64,000 nt of DNA from Azolla caroliniana (GCA_043228905.1 JBHGNT010000011.1:5518001-5582000); one strand, 5' to 3'; positions 21,544-34,394 are shown, counted from the first letter of the stretch. Made by a program: numbers and translations. The notes: generated by a model not told the origin, from the sequence alone.

Positions 21544-21885
21544 TAATGCTACATTTTTGTATCTCTTATTCTACTTGTGAATATACATCTTCTTCTTGAG
21601 CACTTCATTATGTTCCCATTCTATCTAATCTATCTTGTGTTTCTCTTCTCTTCTCTCTTTCCTCTCACACATACACATAACACACATCTCTTCCGCTACA
21701 CAAGAATCATACCCGATTCTTTACATGTTATCAGAGCGGTTTGGTATCTCGATCTAGCCCATTCGCGTGTGTTGTGTTCTACGCCGACGTTCAAGAAGTA
21801 CCGGTCCATCGCTATCATAGTGCGACTACATAGCTCGTATTCGAGAGAGAAGGAAAAGAAAAGAAGGAAGAAATCTTCTTCGACA

Positions 21886-24800
21886 ATGAATACTCAAGTG
21901 GGGAGTGCTCTCCCTAGCGAGACGCTAGATCGAAACAACTTTGCATCTTGGGAGTACAAGATGCACCAATACCTTGTCGACCAAGGCTATTGGGTTACAT
22001 CAAAGGAGCACAAGAAAACCGACCCGACCCAAAAGACATCGACTACGCAACATGGGCGCAAGCGGCAAGCCGAGTGATGTATTGCTTGGCGACATGTGTT
22101 CTGTTGGGAGACAGGTCCCTCCGGATGGGAAGGGAAACCGGATGAGGAGTACCCGGCTACGGAGAGCCGGATGGTGCAGACCCGGCGAGAATCGGATGAG
22201 GAGTACCCGGCTATGGAGAGCCGGATAGTGCAGACCCGGCGAGAACCGGATGAGGAGTACCCGGCTACGGAGAGCCGGATGACGCAGACCCGGTGAGAAC
22301 CGGATGAGGAGTACCCGGCTACGGAGAGCCGGATGGTGCAGACCCGGTGAGATCCGGATGAGGAGTACCCGGCTACGGAGAGCCGGATGGTGCAGACCCG
22401 GTGAGAACCGGATGAAGAGACATATTCATAAATATGTTTCTGAGAGTCCATCGAGGCTATATTTGTAAATAGCCGAAAAGTCATATTAGTATAAATATGA
22501 CTTAGGGCAAACTTTTAGTTACTGTAGTTGTCGTTGACATTTCTTGTTGGTGCAAGAAGAAGAGAGAGCACGTAACAGTGTACAGAGAGAGAGAGAGAGG
22601 AAGAGGTCATAGCCTCTATTGTAACCGCCGCCTGTGGCGAGGATCGTGAGCACGAGGTCGTTGCCTCCGTGAACTCACTGTTGTACATTCTAACATAGCG
22701 ATAGTTTGCAGCCTGTGTGCTGCCGTGGTTTTTTTCTCTTAGTTTGGGTTTTCCACGTAAACATCCTGTGTACATTTTTCTTCTCCTTTGTGTCGCATGT
22801 TTTCCGTTTCCTGTTTTTTCTGTGTATGATTCTAAGCTCGGTTGTGGCCGAGCGTTGTGCATAAGGAGCGTTGAGCTCCCGTCATGTTCACGACCACATG
22901 CTCGTCTACATTTGAGAAGTCGAGACGCCAAAGGAAGTGTGGGAGAATTTATGAAAGATTTTCGCCGGCAACACAACTGCAAGAAAGCTTCAACTCCGCC
23001 AAGAGTTGAACAACATCCAACAAAGGGATATGTCCATCACGAGCTACTTGAAGATCAAGGAGCTTTGCGACTCGATCAGTTTGATAACCGTAAATGTGGA
23101 CGATGATGAGATGGTTCATATATGCCTCAACCGTCCTTGCACCACGATTTGACGCGATGAGGACTGCCATATTAGCACGGGAGAATCTGCCCTCCTTCTT
23201 CGATCTTCAATCCATGTTGTTGGTCAAAGAAAACCATGTTCGTACAAGGAGCAACGCCTCAGAAGGCCATATCCTTTACTCACACTCTGACGGAGGAAGA
23301 GGACACGGTCGTGCAAGAAGAGGCCGATTCAGCCAAGGACGAGACGGACAAGGCCCGACTTACGAAAACAACTCGTAATTTCGGCATCAAGACGGAAGCC
23401 ATCGAGGAACCTTCGGAAGAAGGGGGAGCTTCCATTCCGGTCTGAGCCGACAAAACTCGGTCGAATGCGGATATTGTAGAAAAATTGATCACCACGAAGA
23501 AGAGTGCCGTAAGAAGATGCGCGAGTCGGCTTCAACTAGCTGACAACTCACCAATTACTCCACCAACTCCAACTATCATGATCGTGGTGGAATGTTCGTG
23601 ATGAGACATAGAGCAAATTCTATGTCGGCTTCTACTTCAACTAGTGCCTCCGGTCCGGAAGACGTATGGTTCGTCGACTCTGGTGCCTCGAACCGTATGA
23701 TGTCTCATCAAGAATGATTCCGAGAACTTCGAGAGTCGGAACGACCTGACTATGTCGAAACTAGAGACGACACGACACATTTTATTCAACACATCAGCAA
23801 TGTCCCATTTGGCAAAGAAGGTAACCAAAATTTTATTAACAATGTCTTGCATGTACCAACCATTATGAAGAATTTGGTCTCCGTCGGCCAAATTGTTGAG
23901 CAAGGGATGCAAGTACGATTTAATCAAGGTGGTTGCTTCATCGAAAAAGAAGGCCAATTGATCACTCGCGAACGAAAAGAGGGCTGAATGTTCATTCTCG
24001 ACTCGCATGAGATGAAATCGACCATGTTCACAAAGGGCACGAAAGCCGATTCTGACATAGAGTTATGGCACACACCGATTGGCCATATCAACCTCCAAAA
24101 GCTCAAGGCAATGCAATCGAAAGGAGTCACATCGGGCTACCGAAATTCACGGAGAAAGAGATTGAAGGTGTGTGTGTCGCTTGCCAATTCGGTAGGCAAC
24201 ATCGGCATCCATTTCCGAAGGAGCGGAACGTGAGCAAAGGCATACTCGACGTAGTTCATTGCGATATATGAGGTCTGGCTCAAACAGCTACATTCAGCGG
24301 ATACCGATACTATGTGGCCTTCATCAACGACTTCTCCAGGCACACCTAGATCTACCCCATGCGGCAAAAGAGCGAAGTGTTCGAACACTTCCAAAAATTT
24401 AAGAATGAAATCGAGAAAGCCACAGGCCAACATGTATGATGTCTTCGATCGGATGGAGGAAAAGAGTACTTCTCCGACGAATTTACGGCGTATCTCTGAA
24501 ACAAAGGAATCCGACGAGAATTCTCGTGCCAATACACACCTCAACAAAACGATGTAGCTAAACGAAAGATTCGGCACATCCTCGAAGTATAAGGGGCCAT
24601 GATGAATGAAAACAATCTACCGAAATCGTATTGGGCAGAAGCGGCTAAGACGGCCGTATACCTCATGAATCCGTGTATGACATCGGGTGGCCATGAACTT
24701 ACTCCGCACGAGAAGTTTTTTGGGAAGAAGCCGGATCTATCACATGTTCAGATATTCGGCTCCATTGCATACGTGTACATCCCCGGCGAGAAGCGACAAA

Positions 24801-25395
24801 AGCTCGACCCGAAATCAGAGAAATTTATCCTTGTAGGATACTCACTAGAGCAAAAAGGGTACAAGTGCTATAACCCCTCAACTCGAAAATATCAAGTAAG
24901 TCGAGACGTTGTTTTCGACGAGTCTGCATCTTGGTACGCACTAGAGACAACTTCGACTCTGATTCCGCTTGACCCGAAATCCGCCGAAATAGAGATAGAA
25001 GCCGGAGATCGGCTGACGCACAAATTCGAAGAAAGCCTGATTACGACAATGCTTAGTGGGCCACAAGAGCCTCCGAGCGATCAAAGCACATCTCGGCCGA
25101 GTCCGAAGCTGGACAAAGGGAAGGCGAAAATGTCGGAGTATGAAGACGATCACTTCGACGGCAATGAATCGATTCACTCCCTCGATAGTGAGTTCGAAGG
25201 CCTTGACATGCAGACAAATGGAGCGAAGAAAGCCCTCGATAGTATCCGCAAACAAGAAGCTCCACCGATCCACCTGTGAAAAGAACCTCGTAAACCGATT
25301 CGGCTACAACGATTATATGGCGTACCATTACGCCTTTATGATGAAGGTAGCGATAGTATGGGAGCCGGAATCGTTTTCCGAAGCCGCGAAGGACC
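21886..25395 (+). pseudogene. Copia 2 Gag-protease-integrase, disrupted
   Basis: The start MNTQVGSALPSETLDRNN is intact, then a frameshift follows near 21995. A family A solo LTR interrupts Gag at 22102. The protease motif reads VDSGASNRM near 23665-23695 and integrase follows with WHTPIGHINLQKLKA. A TGA at about 24437 after the HV codons is shared with copia 1. The frame 24599-25279 is the best preserved part (NNLPKSYWAEAAKTAVYLMN). A family C solo LTR cuts the frame at 25401. Confidence 0.8.
22102..22884 (+). mobile_element. Solo LTR, family A, with TGTTC target duplication
   Basis: 783 bp from TGTTGGGAGACAGG to GCTCCCGTCA are flanked by TGTTC (22097-22101 and 22885-22889). Removing it restores the copia Gag sequence CATGTGTTCACGACC. 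Five units of a 54-bp repeat start at 22141, 22195, 22249, 22303 and 22357. A CTTAGTTTGGGTTTTCC block near 22738 is also found in the LTR at 36025 in similar form. Confidence 0.9.
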
Positions 25396-25400
25396 CCAGA

Positions 25401-25843
25401 TGTCAGGAATAGTACTAAAGTAGAGAGGGAATTAGTACTAAAGAAGAGAAGTACTATTAGTACTAAGAGGACGGGACTGCGTAAGATTCCCGAGAGAGAG
25501 AGAGAGAGAGTAGAGAAAAGAGAGATAGCGAGGAAGAGAGAGAGAGATGATGATAACAGCTAATATATTATATGAAGGATAAGTACAAAATGGCTAAGAG
25601 GCTTAAGACTAGCGTTGAACCAATTTGGTTCAACATAATGCCTAGTGCCTTCTTTTATAGTGTTCTCAAGAGTAATCCTGAAGCTTCTAGAATGTTCCAG
25701 AGAAATCTAGAATATACATTAATTTCCTATAATAAAACTTAAATGAAAATAATATCCTACGTATTACAATAGATGGTATAATGGTCAAGAGCTCGACCCA
25801 TATAACATAAGGTCATGGGTTCGAGTCTTGCCATATCATGACA
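25401..25843 (-). mobile_element. Solo LTR, family C, with CCAGA target duplication
   Basis: 443 bp from TGTCAGGAATAG to TCATGACA are flanked by CCAGA (25396-25400 and 25844-25848). Orientation is taken from the related gypsy LTR at 2477-2895. On the plus strand it holds A-box-like TGGTATAATGG (25774) and B-box-like GGTTCGAGTCT (25818), 44 bases apart. Confidence 0.88.
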
Positions 25844-25848
25844 CCAGA

Positions 25849-27861
25849 TGGGTTGAAGCGATGAATGAATGGAGGAGATGCAAGCACTCTCCAAAAACAA
25901 TACATGGGATCTTGTCCCCCACTCACCGCACAAGAAGGCGATCGGCTACAGATGGATCTATATGGTGAAATATAATGTTGACGGCTCTGTAAACCACTAC
26001 AAAGCTCGAGTCGTAGCAAAAGGATACGCACAGACACATGGAGTTGACTATGAAGAGACATTTTCCTGGTGGCAAAGATGACGACTGTGCGGACCCTGAT
26101 CGCACTCGCAAAGGAAAAAGGGTGGCACCTCCACCAAATGGATTGCAAGAACGCCTTTCTTCAAGTCGAATTAGAAGGGGGGGTGTACATGGTACAACCA
26201 CCCGGCTTCGAATCTGGGATTCATCCGAAAGCCGTATGCCAACTCAAGAAGCCTCAAGCAAGCACCGCGTGCTTGGCATTCGAAGATTACGCAATATCTT
26301 CATCAAATTGGCTTTCTAATGTCGAAGTCCGACAACTCCCTCGACCTATGAAACAACTCTAGAAGCTCGATTGTCATCATCCTATACTTGGACGATCTGG
26401 TCATTGGAGGAGAAAGTTTAGTCGACATCAACAAGGTGAAATCCCTCCTCTCCAACAAATTCGAGATGACAGACATGAAGGATGTTGAGCGAGCAAGTTC
26501 AACCGAATCCGGATCGGCTGAATAAGCCAGACCCGGATCGGATTGAAACCGGTAGGCCGTTAGAGGCCTACGGATCCAGCCTAGTAAGTAGGCATATTTT
26601 TGGGAATCAGTGATAGTCACTCATGTGAGCATTGAAGTACATGTCAGTACTTCTGTCAGTCCTTTATGGACTTGTATAAAAGTGCTCTCTGTGCACATTC
26701 TATGTATAGAGATTTTTCAGGGTGTTATTTTTTAAATTGAGTTCATGCTCTACTCTCTCTGTCTCTCCCACGTGTATTCTCTATGTTAAGTTCTCCATTA
26801 AACCTTTTCTCATTTTCTGCTGCTATTCAGCTGAGCTGGTTTGTCGAACGCTTCCACACACTAACTTTCACAAAGGAACTTCATTACTTCCTAGGCATCG
26901 AAGTAATTCGGATTCCGACTGGCATTATGATCTCTCAACGACACTACATTCTCAACTTATTATACAAGTTCAGGATGAGAATGTGCAAATCTGTGGCAAC
27001 CCCTCTCGCTCGAAACCTCAAACTAGATGCCAACTCCGGCACAAACAAGTGCGAGCCAACTCAATATCGACAACTGATCGGGAGCCTCATCTATCTCATG
27101 ATCACTCGACCCGACCTCGACTATCTGGTTGGCCTCCTTAGCCAATTCATGCAAACTCCGCGAGATATCTATTTCGATTGCTCTAAGCGGGTATTAGGAT
27201 ACGTGAGCGGCGCAATGGATTACAACATCCTTTACGCATCGGCCACACCATTCGACTCGAAGGGTACACGTATGCCGATTGGGTCGGATACAAAGTTGAT
27301 CGATGATCGACCTCTGGATTTGTCTTGTCGCTTGGTAGCGGCGCAATATCTTGGAGTAGTAAGAAGTAGCCTACCATCGCACTTTCGGGTACGAAGGCCG
27401 AATATAGGGGCGCAATCATAGCTGCATGTGAAGCCATATGGCTCAAGAGGATTTTGAAGGATCTAGGCATTCCCATCAAGGATCCGACTCCCATTTACTG
27501 CAACAACATGAGCAGTATATATCTCGCTTGGAACCCAGTGTTCCACGCACGCACAAAGCATATCGAAGTGCACTACCTCTTCATTCAAGAGTGTGTTCAG
27601 GCTGGAGATGTCGATCTTCTACACATCAACATGAATCTTCAAACAACCGATATCTTCACCAAGGCCCTAGGAGCCGACAAGCTTCGGCAATTTATGTCAG
27701 ATCTTGGATTGATGATCCCTGACTTGCCAAGCTTGAGTGGAAGTACAAGGGAGAATCGGATACCGTTCGAACCGGGTACGAGCCGAAGCGGACACCAGAG
27801 ATCGTCCGAACCGGATACCAGCCGAAGCGGACATCAATCGAAAGGAACCAACCCGAGTTGA
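25849..27861 (+). pseudogene. Copia 2 reverse transcriptase and RNase H
   Basis: RT resumes with NNTWDLVPHSPHKKAIGYRW. It is frameshifted near 26070 and again near 26290, and the catalytic YVDD reads YLDD. A family B solo LTR splits the frame at AAGGA (26483). RNase H (27454-27861) is open: IYCNNMSSIYLAWNP, KHIEVHYLFIQE, then a TSRSGHQ repeat to a stop at 27859. A polypurine tract follows directly. Confidence 0.8.
26483..26872 (+). mobile_element. Solo LTR, family B, with AAGGA target duplication
   Basis: 390 bp from TGTTGAGCGAGCAAG to AACTTTCACA are flanked by AAGGA (26478-26482 and 26873-26877). Removing it restores the copia RT sequence ATGAAGGAACTTCATTAC. It pairs with the solo LTR at 7324-7703. 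Confidence 0.9.
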
Positions 27862-27874
27862 GCTTGAGGGGGCA

Positions 27875-28339
27875 TGTTGAGAATCAAGCTCAACATAGTG
27901 CAACGTGTGAACACACCTTTTGAGAATCTATGATTACTCAAAGGTCAAGAGTCACACCACTACTCTCTAAACATTAACTATGTGTCATAGAATCATATTC
28001 TATGACACATAACTAATGATTTACATATTCCCCATGACTATGAGTCTTCACATTCCCCACGAGAGAGTGGTTGTTGTAGTTAGTTAATGAAGAGAGAGGG
28101 TGACTATATATAAAGCACCCTCCTTATACTTCATACTAAGTCAATTGTGACTCCTTGTAATGCTACATTTTTGTATCTCTTATTCTACTTGTGAATATAC
28201 ATCTTCTTCTTGAGTACTTCATTGTATTCCCATTCTATCTAATCTATCTTGTGTTTCTCTTCTCTCCTCTCTTTCCTCTCACATATACACATAACACACA
28301 TCTATTCCGCTACACAAGAATCATACCTAATTCTTTACA
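27875..28339 (+). repeat. 3' LTR of copia 2
   Basis: The LTR is 465 bp and intact, with TATATAAAGCACC near 28108 as a likely TATA box. The polypurine tract GAGGGGGCA ends at 27874. Confidence 0.88.
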
Positions 28340-28379
28340 AGAACAATCTTTTAAAGTGAGGCAGTATGTTACGTGTTTA

Positions 28380-28840
28380 ACCAAAAGTGATCCTGAGATA
28401 GGTTTTTCTTAGTTTTCCCTAATCTTATGAAGAGTAAGTGCGGGGTAATTTGGAAAGGAATGAGGTTATGGATCGTAATATACAGTGCTATGGTGTGGGA
28501 TAACTTTTAAGTGTGTTATTGCTTAACCACTTCACGTAAAGTAGTCGTGTGAATACACTAGAGCATAGGGTTTCTACCTATATAGAAGGCTAACTAACTA
28601 CCTTCTTATCAAGGGAGGCTTGACTTATGTTAAGACTATGACAATGTGACTACGGCTCTTGTTAGCTAAGCATGCGCAATCCTCGTAGAACCCAAAGTAC
28701 GACTCACATGAAGATTGAGTCCATCTCACACTGTTGTTAGGGGGTGGTTGGGTGGTTTTAAACCCTAAACCCCGTTGTCATTTATTGGTCTATAATTCTT
28801 TATGATTTGATTAATTAATTAGTTAGACTCTAACACGGTC
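28380..28840 (+). mobile_element. Degenerate relic related to 6570-7080
   Basis: It shares AGGGTTTC-x-x-CCTAT, AAGGCTA, CCCAAAGTACGA and GGGGGTGGTTGGGTGG with the relic at 6570-7080 in the same order. The last block matches the short LTR family in reverse complement. Ends are not definable. 28841-28970 is unassigned. Confidence 0.4.
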
Positions 28841-28975
28841 ACATCAAACTCAAGAGATCCATTTGAATCGATAACTAAGGAAAAAAGAAGTGAGTGGGAG
28901 AAGAAAGAAGATGATGAACCCAACCTAAGCATGACATGTGCACGCATTGCACGTGAAGTTACTTCCCCACATGAC

Positions 28976-31900
28976 TGTTACGAAGGCGCTACGGCTCTTC
29001 TGTGTGCACAGCGGATCGTGATGTGCTGGATTGTTTAGCGCTCAAGACAGAAAGAAAGGGGGAAGGAGACTTACCTCTGCACAGTCCAAAAGCTTCTACT
29101 ATTTCATTACACGTAGAGCTCAACTTGTTCTCGTTTGTTTTCTGTTCTCTGTTCTTTTTCTTTTTCTTTGCACACTCTCACTCTTCTCTTCTACTACTTA
29201 CTATACTTACTTTTTACCTAAGTTATTAGTGACTTATATATGCAGCTAATTAGCTGCCAATAGCTAATTAGCTGTTGTAGCTAAATAGTTGTTAGTAGCT
29301 AAATAGTTGTTTCACCTTTATGTCCACTAGTAGCTAATTAGCTAATAGCTACTATAGCTTATTTCTCAATAAGCATCACATACCTTTGTTGAGCTTGTTT
29401 CTCAACTATTTTTGCAACATATATATACCACTTTCAGATCTGATAATCTCAATATTGAGAAAGTATCTCAACTCTCCCAAGTCTTTCATATGAAATTGCA
29501 TTTCAAGATTTTTTTTCAGCTTGCTTATTTCATCCATGGAATCACCTCCAATGATTAAATCATCAACATAAATCAAAATAACAACAATGTAATCATTTAT
29601 CCTTTTTACATACAATGATGGATCTGCCTTTGACATTTTGAAAGCAAATTTTTCCAAAGATTTTGAAAGTTCTTTATGCCATGCCCTTGGTGCTTGTTTC
29701 AATCCATAAAGAGCCTTTTTCAGCTTGCATACATATTCTGGATGCTTCTTATCTTCAAAACCTGGTGGTTGACACATATACACTTCTTCTTCCAAGTTAC
29801 CATGTAAAAAAGCATTTTTTACATCCATATGGTGCAAAACCCATCTTTTGGCTGCACTCACAGCAAGTAGTGTTCTCAATGTTGCCATCTTTGCAACCAG
29901 TGCAAATGTTTCATAATAATAAATACCTTGCATCTGGGCATATCCCTTTGCCACAAGTCTTGCTTTATGTCTACTAACATTTCCATTGGAATCATGCTTT
30001 GTCTTGTAGACCCATTTGCAACCTACAATATTTTTCCCTTTTGGTAACTTTACCAAATCCCATGTTTTGTTTTCAGCCAATGCATCTATTTCTTCTTGCA
30101 TTGCATTCACCCATTTTTTCTCAGCTTTTGCTTCATCAAAGTTGTTTGGATCAGGGACTTGTACCACTTTATGCATAATGCATAGCCATATATGTGTCAT
30201 AACCAAATCTTTCAACGATCTTTTTCTCTCTATCTGATCTTCTCAGTTTGCATCCTTCATTTCCCTTTCCATACCAAGGATTTTCAGGGATCCTATACCA
30301 AGCTCATCATCCAATGATGTATCTGAATCTACATCTTCCATGTTTCTAGATCCATCATCAAGCATTTCATACTCTGGCATCTTCTGTTTTCCCTTTTTAT
30401 CATCATATTTTTTGTGTCTTCCATGTTTTCCACTCCATGCATTAGATTCAGATTTACTACCTAAGCTTCTCGATGGTCCAGTACATTCCATTGATGTTGA
30501 ACTTTGTTGTCCAACATTGCTTCCATCTCTTTGGTTATCTCTTACATTTTCAGATTTATCCGTGTCTTCATTTTCAGTCTTCATCAGTTTCTACATTTTG
30601 TTTTGGGTTGTACCAACTGCCTAACTCATCAAATATTACATCCCGACTTACCACAATCTTTTTTGTCAAAGGGTTATAGCATCTATACCCTTTTTGCTCC
30701 TTTGAATATCCAACAAAAATACATTTTTCAGCTTTTGGATCAAGCTTACTTCTCATCTCAGCAGGTACATGAACATAGGCAAGGCATCCAAACACTTTTA
30801 AGTGTTCTAAACTAGGCTTCCTGCCATAGAAACATTCTTCAGGAGTTACTTCATGTACTCCAGATGTTATACATCTATTTAGAATGTAGTTTGTTGTGTT
30901 TACAACTTCTGCCCAATAATACAATAGCATACTTTTTTCTGTCATTACCGCCCTTGATATGTTCATCAAAGTTCTGTTTTTTCTCTCAGCAACTCCATTT
31001 TGTTGTGGAGTACATCTACATGTAAATTGTCTCCTTATCCCTTGATTACATAGAAAATCAGAAAATTCATTTGAGAAATACTCTCCTACATCAGATCTTA
31101 AGCATTTTATCCTAGTTCCAGCCTGCTTTTCCACCATACATTTAAACTTACGGAAACAATCAAATACTTCACTTTTTTCTTTCATGAAGTAAACCCACAT
31201 TTGTCTTGAGCAATCATCAATGAAAGTTACATAAAACTTACGTCCACTAATTGATGCATTTTTTGTTGGTCCCCATACATCCGTATGTACCAAATCCAAC
31301 AAATTTTTGCTTACATGTCTTTCATGAGGGAAAGGCAACATGTTTTGCTTTCCATATTGACATGCTTCACATACTTTTCCCATCTCATAGTCTTTGAGCT
31401 TAGGCAGTCCAACCACTACATCTTTCCTCAACATATTTTTCAATGTTTGCATACTTATGTGACCGATTCTTTTATGCCACATTTCCACATCTAAGATTAC
31501 ACTCATTCCTTCTGCAAACATGGTTGTAATCTGTTTAGGCATATCCACATCTAACACAAACATGTTTCCTTGTCGTTTTCCTTTTGCAATGAGCTTTCCA
31601 TTTTTCTCTATGAAACATCCACTTTGCTTAAACTTAACTTGCATTCCTTGCTCTACTATCTATCCAACAGAAATCAAATTTTTTGCAAGGTTTGGCACAT
31701 GCATAACATTCAACATATATTTTGTTTTTCCTTTTTCTTCCCACAAAGGGATATCTCCAACATGCTCTATTTGGTGAGTAGTATTATCACATGTTTGTAC
31801 ATAACCAGGAATCTCTGGTTCTCTTAGACTTTTAAACCAGTTTGCATGTCCTGTCATATGATTAGATGCCCCATAATCTACATACCACGTAAACTCTTCA

Positions 31901-33462
31901 TTGCATCTCTATGAACATTCAACCATTGTTGTTGTTTCATGTTGCACCACAAATACACCATCTTTATAACAATCTTCACTAGTTAAGGCATAATTATTTT
32001 GCTGTCTCTTCCCTCTTTTCTCATCATTTTGCTTTTTGTAGCATTCAGCCTATGTATGGCCTAGTTTTCCACAATACCAACAGCCATCATCATTCAAATG
32101 AGTTTGCTTACCTCTTCCTCGATTGCTCCCCCTACCTTTGATGTTGTTTCTTCCGCATGTAACCTGTTGTCCTCTTCCTTGATAACTATTGTTGTTGGTT
32201 CTAGCTGAACCAAATCTTCCATGGCCTCTTCCAGCACTATTGTAGAGGGCTTGCCCCTCAGTCTCAGAGTTTCCTTTGTTTACATCATGAATTTGATTTT
32301 TTTCTCCTACTACAAGCATTGAAACTAGATCTGGAAAACTTGGGATACTATCCCTTGTGAGAATAGATGTTTTGAAACTCTTGTATTGAGGTCCTAACCC
32401 TCTTAAGCATATTTCCACCTTATCATCATCTTCTATCTTCACATTAATAGAAGCAAGTGATTGACATATGCTCTTTATTTTCAGAGCATACTCATTCACT
32501 GACATCTTAACTTTTTCCAAGGTATTTAACTCAGTCTTCAACTAAAGCTTTCTTGCCTTTGTATTCACTGCAAATAGTTTTACCAAACTGTCCCAAGTTC
32601 TTTTGGGAGTATAGCATCTTGTATATGTCCAAGCATCGAATCTGAGATGCTAAGTGACAACCAATGCAATACCTTTCTTGCCCCTTGGTTCCATTCTTTA
32701 AATGCTTTAATCTATGCAGCAGTTGCATTTTCTTCTGGAATCTCTGGAGCCTCTTCTAGTTCTCCTTCAATATAATCCCAGTATCCTTTCCCCATAAGGA
32801 AGTTTGTCATTCTAAATTTCCACGCCGCGAAATTGTTTTTATCCAGTTTTTCTGTAACTATTTGGCTTGCATTCTCTGCAACCATTTTCTCTTTCAATTA
32901 GGGTTAACTTCACAAACAAGTCTCTCTTATTCAGATCAGCAACCAAAAATAAACTTCTCAGATCTCTATACTATTCTAATCTTCTTTACGAGCAACTCTG
33001 CTCTGATACCATGTTACAAAGGCACTACGGCTCTTCTGTGTGCACAACGGATCGTGATGTGATGGATCGTTTAGTGCTCAAGACAGAAAGAAAGGGGGAA
33101 GGAGACTTACCTTTGCATAGTCCAAAAGCTTCTACTATTTCATTACACGTAGAGCTCAACTTGCTCTCGTTTGTTTTCTATTCTCTGTTCTTCTTCTTTT
33201 TCTCTGCACACTCTCACTCTTCTCTTCTACTACTTACTATACTTACTTTTTACCTAAGTTATTAGTGACTTATATATGCAGCTAATTAGCTGCCAGTAGC
33301 TAATTAGTTGTCTGTAGCTAAATAGTTGTCATTAGCTAAATAGTTGTGCGTAGCTAAATAGTTATTTCACCTTTATGTCCACTAGTAGCTAATTAGCTAA
33401 TAGCTACTATAGCTTATTTCTCAATAAGCATCACATGCCTTTGTTGAGCTTGTTTCTCAACA
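28976..33462 (-). mobile_element. Copia element 3 with a large 3' deletion
   Basis: LTRs are 28976-29407 and 33012-33462, flanked by perfect ATGAC duplicates (28971-28975 and 33463-33467). The reversed PBS GCTCTGATACCA (33000-33011) abuts the right LTR. On the minus strand RT runs directly into LTR sequence at 29407: the end of RT, all of RNase H and the polypurine tract are missing. The LTRs contain repeated AGCTAATTAGCT palindromes (29245-29350 and 33280-33400). Confidence 0.9.
29406..32897 (-). pseudogene. Copia 3 polyprotein, disrupted
   Basis: Gag starts MKEKMVAENASQIVTEKLDKNN at 32897, with a knuckle CWYCGKLGHT-stop-AEC (TAG in place of a sense codon). The protease site reads VDYGASNHMT near 31860-31885: Ser of DSG replaced by Tyr. 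The integrase (30574-31644) is open: WHKRIGHIS, CEACQYGK, the catalytic stretch TDVWGP, and PQQNGVAERKNRTL. RT (29406-30215) carries MDVKNAFLHGNLEEEVYM and YVDDLIIGG, then ends in RSESGIYML at the deletion. The integrase is the best preserved in the window. Confidence 0.85.
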
Positions 33463-33745
33463 ATGACAACAAGAGAACTTTGAAACATTATATTGCTAGG
33501 ACAAATACAAAAGGAAGATACCGAAGAGATTGAACCCAATGAAGCGGAGGATTTCATAAATGTATTTAGGTTGGCGCCTAAATGAATGCCAATACAACTA
33601 CAAATCCACACACCTAATTTGGTATGGAGAGATGTGTAATTAATAGGATTTGTCGAAGATGACAAAGTTTATGGGCTGAGGTTAGAGTCAAACTCTAGGA
33701 ATGTGACAATCCCTCATGAGATCCTCCCCTTGAAATATGTTTCTT
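33463..33745 (+). pseudogene. Unidentified decayed coding relic
   Basis: One plus-strand frame from 33463 reads GQIQKEDTEEIEPNEAEDF, FRLAPK, HTPNLVWRDV, GFVEDDKVYGLRLESNSRN and ends HEILPLKYVS at a TAA, with three stops on the way. Composition is protein-like and non-repetitive. I do not recognise it. Copia 3 inserted beside or within it, as its left end is at the ATGAC duplicate. 33746-33918 is unassigned. Confidence 0.3.
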
Positions 33746-33923
33746 AAATAAGTACAACAAGTCTTGGTGGTCTAAGTAAAACAGAAAAGTGACAAGTGAA
33801 GAGGTATTTTCTAAAATTCTTGACACCATATATCGTTGCCAACAACTCTCACTCGATTTTGGAATAATTTTTTTCCATTGCATTAAGTTCAGAACTAACA
33901 GATGTTACAACGAACTCTAGTTT

Positions 33924-34394
33924 TGTTTACTCTGGGTTGGACATAGCCACAAACACAGGGGTGTCCGTTCAGGACACTTCACCAAAGGGTGGTTAAGGGA
34001 ATGATGATATCGGTCATAGATCCGATTCCAATCCGGGTATTTTCCGGATACTCTCCGGATGATTGATACACAACTAATTAATGAAAACATGTGCAAGATT
34101 ATGAATGGAAGCATAGAATAGGAAGTAAGAAAGACACACAATAGAATTAAAGTAGAACGCTCAAACTTGTATTACTTCCGCCCTCAATTACATCGATTCC
34201 CGGATCCTTTTATAAGCATCCGGTTGGAAATACAAAACGATGCCTTACCGGCTACGAATCGGTCCGGATCCGGATCAGTACAACTATTCCGGATCCGTTC
34301 GTTCCAATAATATTCCTAATTAATAATTAATCTAATTATAATATCAAAGTCGTCCCTTTCCACATTTATCCTCCGGATCATACTCCGTTCAACA
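33924..34394 (-). mobile_element. Solo LTR of the nested-gypsy family, AGTTT duplication
   Basis: 471 bp from TGTTTACTCTGGG to TCCGTTCAACA are flanked by AGTTT (33919-33923 and 34395-34399). It aligns with the LTR at 16112-16546 (CACTTCACCAAAGGGTG, ATCGGTCCGGATCCGGA) but is clearly diverged. So the nested family has moved more than once. Confidence 0.82.

Larger units (their letters stand above)
20164..28339 (+). mobile_element. Copia element 2 (complete but decayed)
   Basis: LTRs at 20164-21725 (431 bp after removing a 1131-bp nested insertion) and 27875-28339 (465 bp) start TGTT(T/G)AGAATCAAGC and end TTCTTTACA. The left one lacks 34 bp present at about 28108-28141 of the right one. The PBS follows at 21725 with one change (TGTTATCAGAGC) and a polypurine tract GAGGGGGCA precedes the right LTR. 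No clean target duplication is seen (CAAAC versus AGAAC). The coding order matches copia 1, to which it is closely related. Three solo LTRs lie inside it. Confidence 0.88.
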
